64,000 bases of DNA. Source: Caenispirillum bisanense. Lineage in GTDB: Bacteria > Pseudomonadota > Alphaproteobacteria > Rhodospirillales > UBA2165. Positions 35,767-46,094 of the stretch are shown here, piece after piece (within the stretch, counting starts at the first letter, position 1; each line of letters begins with the position of its first letter). A model generated the notes under the pieces. That model was not told the DNA's origin. It saw only the letters and a program-made list of their open reading frames with translations, and did not search any database. The DNA lies in NCBI GenBank assembly GCA_945877815.1, contig CAMDWJ010000004.1, positions 58,275-122,274 of the forward strand. Direction: 5' to 3'. A program made the position numbers and the translations under genes.

Positions 35767-36617
35767 CCGGGCACGCCGTATCCGCCGCCGCCGGGCGTCT
35801 CGATGACGATCGCATCGCCCGCCGCGACTTGGGTTTCGTCGGCCGGCGCCAATACATCATTGCGGCCATCCGCGCGCGCGATCCAGATGCGCCCCGGATG
35901 GCCGGCACCACCGCCGGCGAGCCCGAAGAGGGCTATGAGGCGCGATTGCGACAAGATCGCCGCACTCATCGGTTCCAGGAATCGGAGGCGGCGCACCGCG
36001 CCATCGCCGCCCGCCCAGCGGCCCGCACCGCCCGTGCCGCGCCGGACCCTGAAACTTTCGAGCAAAACCGGATAGCGCCATTCCAACACTTCAGGGTCAG
36101 TGAGGCGCGTGTTGGTCATGTGCGTGTGCACGGCCGAGGCACCGGCAAAACCCGGTCCCGCACCGGCGCCGCCGCAAATCGTTTCGTAATATTGATGGGT
36201 CGCATTTCCGAAAGTGAAGTTATTCATCGTGCCCTGCGACGCGGCGGCCGCGCCGCAGGCAGCCAGCAAGGCGGCCGTCACGGCCTGCGAGGTTTCAACA
36301 TTTCCTGCGACGACGGCCGCCGAATAGCGCGGATTGAGCAGCGAGCCATCGGGCACGACGAGATGCAAGGGCTCGAGACAGCCGTCGTTCAAGGGAATGT
36401 CGTCGCCCACCAGGCAGCGAAAGACGTAGAGCACGGCGGCGCGGGTCACCGCGAGCGGTGCGTTGAAATTGCCGGCCGCTTGCGCCGAAGTGCCGGTGAA
36501 ATCGATGGTCGCGCGCCGTGCCGTACGGTCGACGCGGATCGCGACCGCAATGCGGCCGCCGAAATCCATCTCATTGACGAAGGTCCCGTCGGGCAGGCGG
36601 TCGAGCACGCGCCGCAC
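35763..36617 (-). pseudogene. HyuB/oxoprolinase C-terminal part, cut off by in-frame TAA
   Basis: 284 codons from GTG 36617, in exactly the same frame as the 901-codon gene before it, parted only by TAA (36623-36621) and one GCC codon. It continues hydantoinase B: FVNEMDFGGRIAVAIR, TIDFTGTSAQAAGNFNAP, NNFTFGN, then VETSQAVTAALL. It also has TPGGGGYGVPG at the C-terminus, the usual family end. No ribosome site precedes the GTG. Restart after the TAA is conceivable because stop and GTG are only three bases apart. Otherwise the whole oxoprolinase is inactive. Confidence 0.75.
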
Positions 36618-36620
36618 GGC

Positions 36621-39326
36621 TTATGCCGCGTTCGCCTTCACGTGTTTCATATAGGCATGAACGACATCCAGACCGTAAGCAACGACCAGCCGGTGCAGCT
36701 CCGACAACCCACGCGCATTGGCGGCGATCTGGGCGCGGAAGTCGGCGATATTGCGATCGGGATTGCGCGCCGGGTGCGGTCCGGTCGCGAGAAGAGCGCG
36801 CAATTCCGCCTCGCGCAGACGGCCTCCCTCGACCAGCAGGAAGTCGTCGATCAACACGCCTTCCTCGGCAACGGATTTCGAGAAGGGCGGCATTGAGCCC
36901 GGCGTGATCCCGCCGACATCGGCGTGATGGCCGCGCGATCCGACGAAAAACAACAGCTCGCGTCCGCTCTCGTCGAAGACCGGCGTAATGACCGTGATAT
37001 CGGGCAGATGCGTGCCGCCATTATAGGGCGCGTTCAGCGCGAAGACCTGACCGGCACGCAAGGTGTTCCCGCGCGCCCGCAAGACGGCGCGCACCGATTC
37101 GCCCATCGAGCCGAGATGCACCGGCAGATGCGGCGCATTGGCGATCAGCCCGCCTTCGGCATCGAATAGCGCGCAGGAAAAATCGAGCCGCTCCTTGATA
37201 TTCACCGACGATGCGGTATTGGCGAGTACCGCACCCATTTGTTCGGCGACCGACATGAACAGATTGTTGAAAACCTCAAGCATTACCGGATCGGCATCGG
37301 TGCCGATCGCATGTCGTTCTGGGCAGGGCGTTAGGCGCGTGAGGGTCAGATGTCTTCGCACGCCGACGCGCGCTTCCCATCCGGGTTCCACGATCGTGGT
37401 TGCGGTCGCCTCGGCGATAATCGCAGGCCCTGCGATCCGCGAACCCGGCGTCAGGCTTTCGCGCCGATAGAGCGATGCGTCGAGTTCGGCACCGGCGAAC
37501 CAAGCTTTCACGATGGCCTCGGGTTGCGGCACAACGATCGTCGTCAGGCCATCCTCCTCAGCCTGTTCGATCGGTTCGGACGCGCCGGTCGCACCGACCA
37601 GGAGCGCTTCGATCTCCAACCCGCGCGTCGCATCGACGAATCCGAAACGCTCCGCATGGGCCGCCGCGAAGGCGGCGGCGATGCCCTCGGCAGTCCCCAT
37701 CGCGACCTCGATGGTCGTATCGGTCCCCGCATAGCGGACCTGCAATGTGCGCGCGATCTCGATAGCGTCGTCGGCGATACCTTGGGCGGTCAAGTCCTCG
37801 CGGCAGGCGGCATCGAGCGAGCAGATGATTTTCGCTAGGTCGGTTAGCGTTTCGGCGGATAACGGCTTTACGACGGCGGCTTCGCGATGCGCGCGCACGG
37901 GGGCCAAGCCCATGCCGTAAGCCGACAGAACCCCGGCCATCGCATGGATGAAAATCGTGTCCATGCCGAGTGCATCGGCGATCCGGCAGGCGTGTTGTCC
38001 ACCGGCGCCGCCGAAGCAGACCAGCGTGTAGGTCGAGACGTCATAGCCGCGCTGCACCGAGACGCGCTTGACCGCGGCGGCCATATTTTCGACGGCGACG
38101 GTAAGAAACCCCTCCGCAACGTCTTTGGTTGCTCGGCCTATTTCGGCGGCAAGATCGGCAAATTTCGCACGAACGATGGGCGCGTCGAGGGGTGCCTCGG
38201 CATTCGCACCGAAGACTTTCGGGAAGAATTCGGGTTGGATGCGGCCGAGCAAGACATTGGCGTCGGTCACTGTCAGCGGCCCACCCTTGCCGTAACAGGC
38301 CGGGCCCGGATCGGCGCCGGTCGAATCCGGCCCGACGCGGAAACGCTCGCCGTCAAAATGCAGGATCGATCCACCGCCCGCCGCCACCGTATGGATGCGC
38401 AGGATCGGTGCCGTGACGCGCACACCGGCAATGTGGGTATCGAACGCGCGCTCGAACGTGCCCGCATAATGTGACACATCCGTCGAGGTGCCGCCCATAT
38501 CGAAGCCGATGATGCGCTCGAACCCGGCGGCGCGCGCGGTTTCCACCGCGCCGACCACGCCGCCCGCCGGACCCGATAGGATCGCATCCTTGCCACGGAA
38601 AAGTACCGCGTCGGTCAGCCCGCCATTGGACTGCATGAACATCAGTTTTGTTTGGTCCGGAAGCCCTTGGGCCATGCGCTCCACATACTGCCGCAGGATC
38701 GGCGAGAGATAAGCATCCACGACGGTGGTATCGCCACGCGGCACCAACTTCATCAGCGGGCTCACCTCGTGCGACGCCGAAATCTGGGTGAAGCCGATCT
38801 CGCGCGCGATCGCGGCGAGGCGCATTTCGTGCGCGGGGTTGCGATAGCCGTGCATCAAAACGATGGCGGCGGCGCGAAACCCAGCCTCATAAGCTTGCGA
38901 GAGGCCAGCGCGCGCGGCGGCTTCGTCCAGAGCCGTCAATTCGTTCCCTTGCGCGTCGAGCCGTCCGGGCACCTCGACCACCCGCGCGTACAGCGGCTCG
39001 GGCAAATCGATGGCGAGCTTGAACAGATCGGGCCGATTTTGGGTGCCGATGCGCAATACATCGGCAAATCCTTCGTTTATGACCAAGACCGTCGGCGCGC
39101 CTTTGCGTTCGAGCAGGGCGTTGGTTGCGACCGTCGTGCCCATTTTGACGATCTCAACCCGCGCATCGCCTGCGATGCGACGCACGCCTTCGACCGCAGC
39201 ATCGTCGTAGCGAGTGGAATCCTCGGACAACAGCTTCGCTGTATGCAAAATGCCGTCGGGTGCGCGCGCCACCACATCGGTGAAGGTGCCGCCGCGATCG
39301 ATCCAGACCTGCCAACCTGCGCTCAT
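36621..39326 (-). CDS. hydantoinase A plus start of hydantoinase B (5-oxoprolinase-like fusion), stopped early
   Basis: 901 residues from ATG 39326. Residues 1 to about 680 are a complete HyuA/oxoprolinase A domain: [40 protein letters not shown] and [10 protein letters not shown]. From about 685 hydantoinase B begins ([17 protein letters not shown], then [14 protein letters not shown] and [11 protein letters not shown]) but breaks off at KANAA. In intact relatives a codon such as GAA would be expected where TAA stands, followed by AVRRVL, which is exactly what follows here. The enzyme type opens 5-oxoproline or hydantoin rings with ATP. It overlaps the TPR-methyltransferase stop (ATGA). Confidence 0.85.
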   Translation of the reverse strand: MSAGWQVWIDRGGTFTDVVARAPDGILHTAKLLSEDSTRYDDAAVEGVRRIAGDARVEIVKMGTTVATNALLERKGAPTVLVINEGFADVLRIGTQNRPDLFKLAIDLPEPLYARVVEVPGRLDAQGNELTALDEAAARAGLSQAYEAGFRAAAIVLMHGYRNPAHEMRLAAIAREIGFTQISASHEVSPLMKLVPRGDTTVVDAYLSPILRQYVERMAQGLPDQTKLMFMQSNGGLTDAVLFRGKDAILSGPAGGVVGAVETARAAGFERIIGFDMGGTSTDVSHYAGTFERAFDTHIAGVRVTAPILRIHTVAAGGGSILHFDGERFRVGPDSTGADPGPACYGKGGPLTVTDANVLLGRIQPEFFPKVFGANAEAPLDAPIVRAKFADLAAEIGRATKDVAEGFLTVAVENMAAAVKRVSVQRGYDVSTYTLVCFGGAGGQHACRIADALGMDTIFIHAMAGVLSAYGMGLAPVRAHREAAVVKPLSAETLTDLAKIICSLDAACREDLTAQGIADDAIEIARTLQVRYAGTDTTIEVAMGTAEGIAAAFAAAHAERFGFVDATRGLEIEALLVGATGASEPIEQAEEDGLTTIVVPQPEAIVKAWFAGAELDASLYRRESLTPGSRIAGPAIIAEATATTIVEPGWEARVGVRRHLTLTRLTPCPERHAIGTDADPVMLEVFNNLFMSVAEQMGAVLANTASSVNIKERLDFSCALFDAEGGLIANAPHLPVHLGSMGESVRAVLRARGNTLRAGQVFALNAPYNGGTHLPDITVITPVFDESGRELLFFVGSRGHHADVGGITPGSMPPFSKSVAEEGVLIDDFLLVEGGRLREAELRALLATGPHPARNPDRNIADFRAQIAANARGLSELHRLVVAYGLDVVHAYMKHVKANAA

Positions 39327-40399
39327 CTTGTGCGCCGCAGCACGAAGATCAATCCGTCAGCGGCGCCTTCTCGGTGCTTGCGGATCGAGACCGTGTCGGA
39401 CGCCACGACCGTAAAGCCGTGTGCGCGCGCAAGGTCCTCGATATAAGCACGGCTATGGGCATAACGGCCGGAGGGTTGCAGGGCGAATGTGCCGGTCGCG
39501 CACTCTTCGACCGAAAAGGCGAAGCATCCGCCGGGCACCATGTGCGCCCGTGCGGGCGCAAAGACATGATCCAATTTGCCGACATAGATGAAGACTTCGG
39601 CGGCGACGATGAGATCGAAGGGGCGCGCGCGCGCATCGTCGGATGCGAAATAATCCAAGATGTCCAACGCATGCAAAGATGTATAGATGTTTTTCTTACG
39701 GGCCTCCGCGATCATGCGTTCGGCGAGATCGATGCCGACGATCTCGGCCGCGCAATCCTTGAAGGCAACCCCAACGAGACCGGTCCCGCAGCCAAGATCG
39801 AGCGCGCGGCGGAACGGCCCGGAACCGACGATAGCGCGCAATGCCTGCGGGACGCGATAGTCGAGCGTGCCGACCAGATCCGATTCGAACCGATCGGCAT
39901 AATCGTTGAACAGGCCGCGAACGTAATCGGGAGATGGTGAATCCGGCGTCTTGCCTTCGAGCGCGGCGATCATATGCCGGGCTTCGGCGCGCGTCGGATC
40001 AAGTGCAACCGCCTCGCGAAACGCCACAATTGCTTCCGCATTGCGGCCGAGATCGGCCAGTACCGCCCCCAAATTGATATAGACACCGACCGATTTCGGA
40101 TCGAGCGCTAGCGCCTTGCGCAGCCAACGTTCCGCCTCCGCGAAAAAACGCGCGCCACGCAACGCGATTCCGAAATTCATACTGATGCCCACAACGTCGG
40201 AACGCGCCTCCGCCAAAGGCTGCAGCACGGCCACTGCTTCTTCGTAGCGTCCCAACCGCCCGAGCGTGACGCCGAGACAATTCGTCGCATGAATCGAATA
40301 GGGGCTATGCATGAGAACGCGCCGGCACAGGACTTCCGCCTCGGCGAACCTTTCGGCATCCAGGTGCGCGATCGCTAGTGCGATATCGTCGTTCGCCAT
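39323..40399 (-). CDS. TPR-domain class I methyltransferase
   Basis: 358 residues from ATG 40399; an ATG at 40429 would add ten residues. The first 150 residues are TPR repeats ([54 protein letters not shown]). The methyltransferase part starts near residue 195 with [15 protein letters not shown] as SAM motif I, then [10 protein letters not shown] and [13 protein letters not shown]. Such TPR-methyltransferases resemble predicted NDUFAF5/UbiE-like enzymes with a docking domain for protein partners. It is coupled to the oxoprolinase gene. Confidence 0.85.
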   Translation of the reverse strand: MANDDIALAIAHLDAERFAEAEVLCRRVLMHSPYSIHATNCLGVTLGRLGRYEEAVAVLQPLAEARSDVVGISMNFGIALRGARFFAEAERWLRKALALDPKSVGVYINLGAVLADLGRNAEAIVAFREAVALDPTRAEARHMIAALEGKTPDSPSPDYVRGLFNDYADRFESDLVGTLDYRVPQALRAIVGSGPFRRALDLGCGTGLVGVAFKDCAAEIVGIDLAERMIAEARKKNIYTSLHALDILDYFASDDARARPFDLIVAAEVFIYVGKLDHVFAPARAHMVPGGCFAFSVEECATGTFALQPSGRYAHSRAYIEDLARAHGFTVVASDTVSIRKHREGAADGLIFVLRRTR

Positions 40400-40549
40400 T
40401 CTCGATTCCGTCACTGCACAACCGCGCATAAAAGCGCGGGCGCCGACGATACCGGGGGAAGCGTCCTAGGTCACGCGGTCCGCTGAGATCCGGTTGGCCG
40501 CACCGAGACCGAAGGGCGGCCAAACGCTGAGATTGAAGTGGCAGCCTGC

Positions 40550-40579
40550 GGGCGGCGCCGTCGATTCGGCAGGCCGCCC
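40550..40579 (-). terminator. strong hairpin after cspA, possible terminator
   Basis: GGGCGGC pairs with GCCGCCC and an inner GCCG pairs with CGGC around a six-base loop with a two-base bulge, 10 to 39 bases after the cold-shock gene stop. No T-run follows on the minus strand, so it may act as a 3' stabilising hairpin rather than an intrinsic terminator. Confidence 0.4.
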
Positions 40580-40588
40580 GGCTCTTGG

Positions 40589-40798
40589 CTACTCAGCGGA
40601 GACGAGGTTATCAGCGGACTGCCGGCCATCACGACCGATTGTAATTTCGTAATTCACTTTCTGTCCTTCGCGCAGCGTGCCCAAGCCCGCGCGTTCCACG
40701 GCAGAAATGTGAACGAAAACGTCTTTGCCACCGCTTTCGGGTGCGATGAAGCCAAATCCCTTGGTTGAATTAAACCATTTTACAGAGCCGGTGCTCAT
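40589..40798 (-). CDS. cspA: cold-shock domain protein (CspA family)
   Basis: 69 residues, the normal length. It has [18 protein letters not shown] with RNP1 (KGFGFI, residues 13-18) and RNP2 (VFVHI, 27-31). ATG 40798 has GAGGAG 6 bases upstream. The protein binds single-stranded RNA/DNA as a chaperone. The roughly 235 bases before the start hold no other supported gene and could be a long 5' leader as in other csp genes; that leader function is inferred. Confidence 0.93.
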   Translation of the reverse strand: MSTGSVKWFNSTKGFGFIAPESGGKDVFVHISAVERAGLGTLREGQKVNYEITIGRDGRQSADNLVSAE

Positions 40799-41034
40799 AG
40801 CAGCTCCTCAGTTCGTAAGTGCGTTAAGTTTGTCGAAAACATCGACCCGACCCCAAGCCCTTCGCGATCTCACGTTCACCATGCGTATGCGCAACTGGGC
40901 ACGCCCTATTCTTTCGTCATAAATAAATAGTTCGACCGGCGCGTGGGTCAAATTGTGGTCATGGCGGCGCACAGCCGGGCATGTACGGCTGTGCGCAACT
41001 TGCCGATATGCCGCGCGCATCCTATGTTTCGAAA

Positions 41035-41823
41035 ATGACACGCTCATCCGGCACTACCCTTTTTTTTACCCTTCTCATAACGGTCATGTCGTTTTTCACA
41101 ATCGTCAAAAATGGTTTCAGCCAAGATTGGCGGGCGGCAAGTCGCGCCTCCGCGGAACTGGCACCCGATCCCGCCGTCACCCCGGAAGCTGTCATCCAAA
41201 TCTATGCGGCGCGCGCGGTGCGCTGGCGTGGCTATTTCGGCGTACATTGCTGGATTTCCACCAAGCGCGAAAACGCTCCCGGCTATACGGTTTACGAAGT
41301 CATTGGCTGGCGCCTCTATAGCGGCAGCACAGCAGTCGTCATCCATGACAGGCCGCCGGACGGTCGTTGGTTCGGCGCCGAGCCGGAACTGCTGCGCGAT
41401 CTGCGCGGCGAGGGCGTCGAAAAACTAATCGACCGCGTCGAAACCGCGGTCGCGGCCTACCCCTATGCCGGCGAATACACGATCTGGCCGGGACCGAATT
41501 CCAATACGTTCGTTGCCTTCGTTGCGCGCTCCGTACCGGAGCTTGCCCTCGATCTGCCTCCGACGGCCATCGGCAAGGATTATCTCGGGCGGGCACTGAT
41601 GGCGCGTGCGGCATCGGGCACCGGATACCAGTTTTCGCTGTTCGGCCTGCTCGGCCTAACCCTCGCGCGCGAAGAGGGATTGGAAATCAATATCCTCGGC
41701 CTGACCTTCGGCATCGATGCAATGGAACCCGCGCTTAAATTGCCGTTTGTAGGCCGCGTGGGGACCGAGTTTGTCGCCCGCCGCGCCCTCGCCACGGGGC
41801 CTGAAACATTGCAAAACCCATAA
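41035..41823 (+). CDS. DUF3750 protein with N-terminal membrane signal
   Basis: 262 residues from ATG 41035. A hydrophobic signal/anchor occupies residues 5-25 (LFFTLLITVMSFFTIV). The body matches DUF3750: IQIYAARAVRWRGYFGVHCW, YTVYEVIGWRLY, YTIWPGPNSNTFVAFVAR and DYLGRALM. The family is exported and unstudied; conserved aromatic and Asn/His residues hint at a peptidase-like fold, which is speculation. It is divergent from cspA. Confidence 0.82.
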   Translation: MTRSSGTTLFFTLLITVMSFFTIVKNGFSQDWRAASRASAELAPDPAVTPEAVIQIYAARAVRWRGYFGVHCWISTKRENAPGYTVYEVIGWRLYSGSTAVVIHDRPPDGRWFGAEPELLRDLRGEGVEKLIDRVETAVAAYPYAGEYTIWPGPNSNTFVAFVARSVPELALDLPPTAIGKDYLGRALMARAASGTGYQFSLFGLLGLTLAREEGLEINILGLTFGIDAMEPALKLPFVGRVGTEFVARRALATGPETLQNP

Positions 41824-41877
41824 TCGCCCGACAATTGGTGAGTTTCTCCATGAGCCGCATGTCGTGATCCAGCCTGA

Positions 41878-42681
41878 ATGAGTCAGGCCGAATTCGAGGC
41901 CGCGATCGCCGGCAATAAGCCCTATTTCGGTCCATTCCTGGGTTGCCGCCGATCCTGGCCGCATATTTATTGGTTCCAGCAAAAGCTCATGAAAAAATTG
42001 GCCGGCACACATGCCGCCAGTCCCTTCAATATTCTGGAAGTCGGTTCCTGGGCGGGTGCTTCGACCTATTCATGGGCGGAGGGACTCCAGCGTTATTTCG
42101 CCGGCAACGGCCACATCGTAGCCGTCGATGTCTGGAGCGACACGGCGACCGACGCGCCCGATCTCGTCAGCGCGTCCGAAGCCGCCAAGGAGATGTTCCA
42201 ACACAATATGCGCGCGGGCTGCGTGGCTCATCTGGTCGAGGCGCTTCAAGCGACCAGCGACGAAGCTTTCGAAATGCTCAGGCCGCGCCGCTTCGAATTG
42301 ATCTACATCGATGGCGATCATTCCTACGAGCAGGTCCGGCGCGATATCGACAATGCCCAACACCTGCTGACGCCAAACGGAATTATTTGCGGCGACGATC
42401 TCGAGGTCCAAGCCGACGCGGTCGATCCCGATATTGTCGACCAAGCCATCGCGCACAAACTCGGCTGGGCCGAACATCCCGAGCGCGACATCGGATTCCA
42501 TCCGGGCGTGACACGAGCGGTCTTCGAGACCTTCGGCCGCGTATCTGAGTGGGGCGGTTTTTGGGCGGTTGCCAAAAACCGCGACGGATGGAAATCGATC
42601 TCGCTCGACGGAATCGACGCCCTTTTGCCCCTTCCCCTTTTGCAATATGGCGAGGATGGGCAGCGGCTATTCGCGCTCTAG
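41878..42681 (+). CDS. class I SAM methyltransferase (Methyltransf_24 type)
   Basis: 267 residues from ATG 41878. SAM motif I is FNILEVGSWAGASTYSWAE near residue 55, with IVAVDVWSD after it and LIYIDGDHSYEQVRRDIDNA near 140. IICGDDLEVQ follows. This pattern is that of Methyltransf_24 enzymes often found beside glycosyltransferases, where they methylate sugars. It converges with the GT41 gene, overlapping its end by 15 bases. Confidence 0.82.
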   Translation: MSQAEFEAAIAGNKPYFGPFLGCRRSWPHIYWFQQKLMKKLAGTHAASPFNILEVGSWAGASTYSWAEGLQRYFAGNGHIVAVDVWSDTATDAPDLVSASEAAKEMFQHNMRAGCVAHLVEALQATSDEAFEMLRPRRFELIYIDGDHSYEQVRRDIDNAQHLLTPNGIICGDDLEVQADAVDPDIVDQAIAHKLGWAEHPERDIGFHPGVTRAVFETFGRVSEWGGFWAVAKNRDGWKSISLDGIDALLPLPLLQYGEDGQRLFAL

Positions 42682-44235
42682 AAGCGCGCGCCAAGCCGCC
42701 CGCATCGCATCTTCCAAACTACGCGTAAAACGCGCGGCATTGAAGATGCTGGCTTGCGCCGCTGCACGCAATCCAGCCCGCACAAGAGCCAAACGCGCGA
42801 GATCATCGCTGAGGCTGACAGCCTTATCCACAAAGGATTGTTCTGAATTCGAAACGAATTCGGAATGGCCAACCGCCGCCATTAAACTGGTCGTCTGGCT
42901 ACCCATTAAAACGGATCCCGTCATGGTCAGAACGGGCACACCCATCCAGATCGCCTCGTAACTTGTCGTTCCGCCGTTGAACGGAAAGGGATCGAGCGCG
43001 ATGTCGATGTCCTGGTAGGCCGCGAGATAGCCGCGCTGGTCGGCCGTGAACCCAGCGAACTCGAGACGGTCCGCATCACCCTGAACAGCCGTAAATCGCG
43101 CCGCAAACCGGGCGCGGATATCGACATCGTCGAAAGCGCGGTGTTTCAGCTTGAGGCGACTCGCCGGAATGCGGTTCAGGATTTCGGCCCAGGCCCGGAG
43201 GGCAGCATCGCCGATCTTGGTCGGATTGTTGAGCGATCCGAAGCGCATGAATCCCGCTTGCAGTGCCGGCAATGCCGAGACCGGAGGCGCATCCGCCGGC
43301 ACCCCATAACAATTGAACAGAGGCAGTCGAATGAGATTTTCGGTGAACAGATCCTCGTCCGTGCCCGGCGGGGTGAGGACGGCATCGCTGAGAAGATAAT
43401 CGGTCGCGACGAGCCCGGTTGAAGAGACAAAATTTATCCCGGCCATCTGTATCGGCGCCGCGCGATGGCCAAGGATCGTGCGGTAACGCGCCTTGAAACT
43501 GCACGGGTGGATCAGAATATCGACACCGTTACCCCGCATCGCCGCGGCAATCTCCGCCGGCGATAGGCCTCCCGTGTCGATCCAGCGCAATCCGGGTGGT
43601 GTCAATAAGGCAGGGATCGCGCGGCCATCCGAACGGTGACCATAGACCGACACATGAAATCGAGCCCGATCATGTGCAACCAAGACCGGTGCCAAAAAAC
43701 GCGGCGTCACATGCGTTTCCAACTCCGGCAAAAAATAAGCGAGGTGCAGAACGCGCTCCGGATCGCGATCCTTCGGCATCGGACGCTCGACAATGCCCAC
43801 GCCAGCTTCAATGCGCCGCCCCCAAGAGCGGTTCTCGGCAAACACGGCGGCGGCATCCTCACCGGCGCAAAAAATCTGCGCAAACAAAACATTGGTCCAA
43901 TGCGCTTCGGACCCAGGGTCGAGGTCGCGCGCCACACGGAACGCGGCGAGCGCGCCTTCGGCGTCGCCGGCGGCAAACAGCGCATTACCGAGATTGTGAT
44001 GGCTCGTTGCCAAGGTGGGATCGAGGCGGATCGCGCGGCGCGCATGAGACTCGGCATCGGCCGTGCGCTGCTGCGCCAGATAGGCCGCCGCGATATTGGC
44101 GTGAAGTTCGGCCGCTGACGGCGCGATCAGGATGGCCTGGCCGAACAAGCGCGTCGCAAGCACAGGATCTCCGGCCTGCAATGCTTCGTGGCCCAACCTG
44201 TTGTAGTGCTCCGCCTCGTCTGAACCGGTCCGCAA
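42667..44235 (-). CDS. TPR protein with GT41 (OGT/SPINDLY-like) glycosyltransferase domain
   Basis: 522 residues from TTG 44235, with TGGGG five bases before it and no better in-frame start. TPR repeats cover about residues 10-130 (ATRLFGQAILIAPSAAELH, ADAESHARRAIRLDPTLA, EGALAAFRVARDLDPGS). The GT41 catalytic part ends with LNNPTKIGDAALRAWAEIL and DIDIALDPFPFNGGTTSYEA, followed by WMGVPVLT. GT41 enzymes transfer GlcNAc or other sugars to protein or glycan. Here protein O-glycosylation or polysaccharide extension are both possible. Confidence 0.86.
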   Translation of the reverse strand: MRTGSDEAEHYNRLGHEALQAGDPVLATRLFGQAILIAPSAAELHANIAAAYLAQQRTADAESHARRAIRLDPTLATSHHNLGNALFAAGDAEGALAAFRVARDLDPGSEAHWTNVLFAQIFCAGEDAAAVFAENRSWGRRIEAGVGIVERPMPKDRDPERVLHLAYFLPELETHVTPRFLAPVLVAHDRARFHVSVYGHRSDGRAIPALLTPPGLRWIDTGGLSPAEIAAAMRGNGVDILIHPCSFKARYRTILGHRAAPIQMAGINFVSSTGLVATDYLLSDAVLTPPGTDEDLFTENLIRLPLFNCYGVPADAPPVSALPALQAGFMRFGSLNNPTKIGDAALRAWAEILNRIPASRLKLKHRAFDDVDIRARFAARFTAVQGDADRLEFAGFTADQRGYLAAYQDIDIALDPFPFNGGTTSYEAIWMGVPVLTMTGSVLMGSQTTSLMAAVGHSEFVSNSEQSFVDKAVSLSDDLARLALVRAGLRAAAQASIFNAARFTRSLEDAMRAAWRALLERE

Positions 44236-44312
44236 TGTGACCCCAAAATGGTTATAGATCCAAATCGCGATGCCCGTGGCGGGAAGACGATTCGTCCGTT
44301 ACTATTTAACCC

Positions 44313-44990
44313 ATGTTGGCCTGGAGCAAAAACATCTGGAGCGATTTCGTTGGCGGCGTGATGACGCGCCTGCTTGATCGCGCCGCCGCGACCGCGGGGC
44401 GCCGTTCCTATGCGGTGGCGACCATCGTGCTCGCGGCGAAGCTTGCGAAAGCCGATGGCCCGGTTACACGATCCGAGATCGACGCCTTCAAATCCGTCTT
44501 CAAGATACCGGGCGACGAGTTGGGCGACGTGGCACGGGTCTGGAACGCGGCCAAACGCGAGGCGCGGGGCTTCGAGCCTTATGCCCACCGTCTTGCGATC
44601 CTGTTCGCCGACGATTCCGCGACGCTCGAGAATCTTCTGACAGCACTGGTGCATGTGGCGCTCGCAGACGGTCCGCTGACAGTGGAAGAGATCCGTTTTC
44701 TGGAACGCGTCTCACAGGCGTTCGGTCTGGAGAAAATGGCTTTGGCGCGCATCCGCACCAAAATCGAAAATCCGACGCCGGACGATCCCTATCGTGTGCT
44801 CGGTGTTTCGCGCGACGCAAGCGACGCCGAGATCAAGCGCGCCTGGCATCGCCTCGTGCGCGTCTATCATCCGGACGCGGTGGCCGCGAGCGGGCGCGCC
44901 GCCGAGTTCCTGGATCTCGCGACGCAGAAGATGGCAAGCATCAACGCAGCCTACGAGGCGATCGAGCGCAACCGCGCACGCGCCGCGTAA
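44313..44990 (+). CDS. TerB-like / DnaJ-domain protein (DjlA-like)
   Basis: 225 residues from ATG 44313. Residues about 30-140 form a TerB-like all-helix domain (VLAAKLAKADGPVTRSEIDA and VALADGPLTVEEIRFLERV, two copies of the same acidic motif). The J domain is residues about 158-222 (DPYRVLGVSRDASDAEIKRA) with the HPD triad in VYHPDAV. J proteins stimulate DnaK. No membrane helix is seen, unlike E. coli DjlA. It is 11 bases before the amidase gene. Confidence 0.88.
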   Translation: MLAWSKNIWSDFVGGVMTRLLDRAAATAGRRSYAVATIVLAAKLAKADGPVTRSEIDAFKSVFKIPGDELGDVARVWNAAKREARGFEPYAHRLAILFADDSATLENLLTALVHVALADGPLTVEEIRFLERVSQAFGLEKMALARIRTKIENPTPDDPYRVLGVSRDASDAEIKRAWHRLVRVYHPDAVAASGRAAEFLDLATQKMASINAAYEAIERNRARAA

Positions 44991-45001
44991 GCTTTCGCGG
45001 A

Positions 45002-45712
45002 ATGATCCGACTTCGCGATCTGCCATCCCCGAATTGCGACGCTCGGCCGAGCAGCGGCAGCATCGATATGCTGGTGATCCACTATACCGGCATGCGTAGC
45101 GCCGAGGCCGCGATCTCCCGCCTTATCGATTCCACCGCGCAGGTTTCCGCTCATTACGTGATTGACGAAGACGGCGCGGTGACAAGACTCGTCGACGAAG
45201 ACAAGCGCGCCTGGCATGCCGGCGTGGCAATGTGGCGCGGCAGCACGGATATCAATGCGCGGTCGATCGGGATCGAACTCGTCAATCCGGGACACGAATT
45301 CGGCTATCGCCCTTTTGCGGACGCGCAGATGGAGTCATTGGAAGATCTCGCCCGCGCGATTGTCGCGCGTTATGCGATCCCGGCGCGCAATGTCGTCGGT
45401 CATTCCGACGTGGCCCCGACGCGCAAGATGGATCCGGGCGAATTGTTCGGGTGGCGGAGATTGGCCGCAGCGGGCGTGGGACTCTGGCCCACCGAAGACG
45501 GGCCCAGTGCGGACGGATTTGATCCCAGCACCGATTTCGACGTCGCACCTATGCTGGCAGAGGTTGGTTACGACTTGACCAACCTCGCGGCGGCAACGAT
45601 CGCTTTCCAACGCCATTTTGCGCCGCACCGTTTGGACGGCGTGGCCGATCCAGCGACGAAGCGAGCGTTAGCCGCGCTGATCGCCGCCTTGAAAAACGGG
45701 CACGAAGGCTAA
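45002..45712 (+). CDS. N-acetylmuramoyl-L-alanine amidase (Amidase_2)
   Basis: 236 residues from ATG 45002. Zinc ligands can be placed at His in MLVIHYTGM, His in VVGHSDVAPTR and the Asp of KMDPGELF. IGIELVNPG carries the catalytic acid, and RAWHAGVAMWRG is the family hallmark. The C-terminal 60 residues resemble a peptidoglycan-binding helix domain. No signal peptide is visible, so it may act in the cytoplasm on recycled wall fragments, as AmpD does. It converges with the 61-residue gene, sharing four bases. Confidence 0.9.
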   Translation: MIRLRDLPSPNCDARPSSGSIDMLVIHYTGMRSAEAAISRLIDSTAQVSAHYVIDEDGAVTRLVDEDKRAWHAGVAMWRGSTDINARSIGIELVNPGHEFGYRPFADAQMESLEDLARAIVARYAIPARNVVGHSDVAPTRKMDPGELFGWRRLAAAGVGLWPTEDGPSADGFDPSTDFDVAPMLAEVGYDLTNLAAATIAFQRHFAPHRLDGVADPATKRALAALIAALKNGHEG

Positions 45713-45894
45713 GCTGCGTGCTGGACCGGTTCGCGGTGCCAACGCTGGCGGCGCGTCGCGCGCTCCTCGAGACGTTTAGCCTGGCTCACGGCCTCGTCCT
45801 TGCTGGCAAACATCCCAATGAGTTCGAGATCGTCGCCCATATCGAAGACGAGCCATTCACCCCTCTGTTCATGGAATTTCACGATGTACCGCAT
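45709..45894 (-). CDS. small conserved-looking hypothetical protein (DUF2188-like)
   Basis: 61 residues from ATG 45894, with AAGGGG about nine bases before it. The sequence MRYIVKFHEQRGEWLVFDMG followed by FASKDEAVSQAKRLEERATR alternates strand and helix as in small DUF2188-like proteins. The good ribosome site and sensible composition argue that it is real. No function known. Confidence 0.6.
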   Translation of the reverse strand: MRYIVKFHEQRGEWLVFDMGDDLELIGMFASKDEAVSQAKRLEERATRRQRWHREPVQHAA

Positions 45895-46094
45895 GATTCA
45901 CGCCCCTTTTAGGTTTTTGCAGTCTCCCTATCCAACCACGCAAGGGTTACCAGGTGGTGAATCGAAATTGCGCCCGCCCAGCCTCCCGACGGTCCTAAGA
46001 AAGCCCTGAGGTCGCATCGGGGTTCGGCCGGCGACTTGACTTCGCGCCCCGACACCGGTTGAAGAAGCTCAAATTCCCAGCGCAAGCCGGACCA

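Noticed and set aside
36621..36623. Readthrough or selenocysteine at the oxoprolinase stop
   Set aside because: The codon is TAA, which is not used for selenocysteine and is the least leaky stop; no downstream SECIS-like structure was sought beyond this.
35388..36896. Open reading frame of 502 codons on the plus strand
   Set aside because: It runs through the end of the second MFS gene in another frame and antisense to hydantoinase B; no domain seen.
40808..41047. 79-codon frame upstream of cspA
   Set aside because: Basic, irregular composition, no ribosome site, overlaps the DUF3750 start; more likely the cspA leader.
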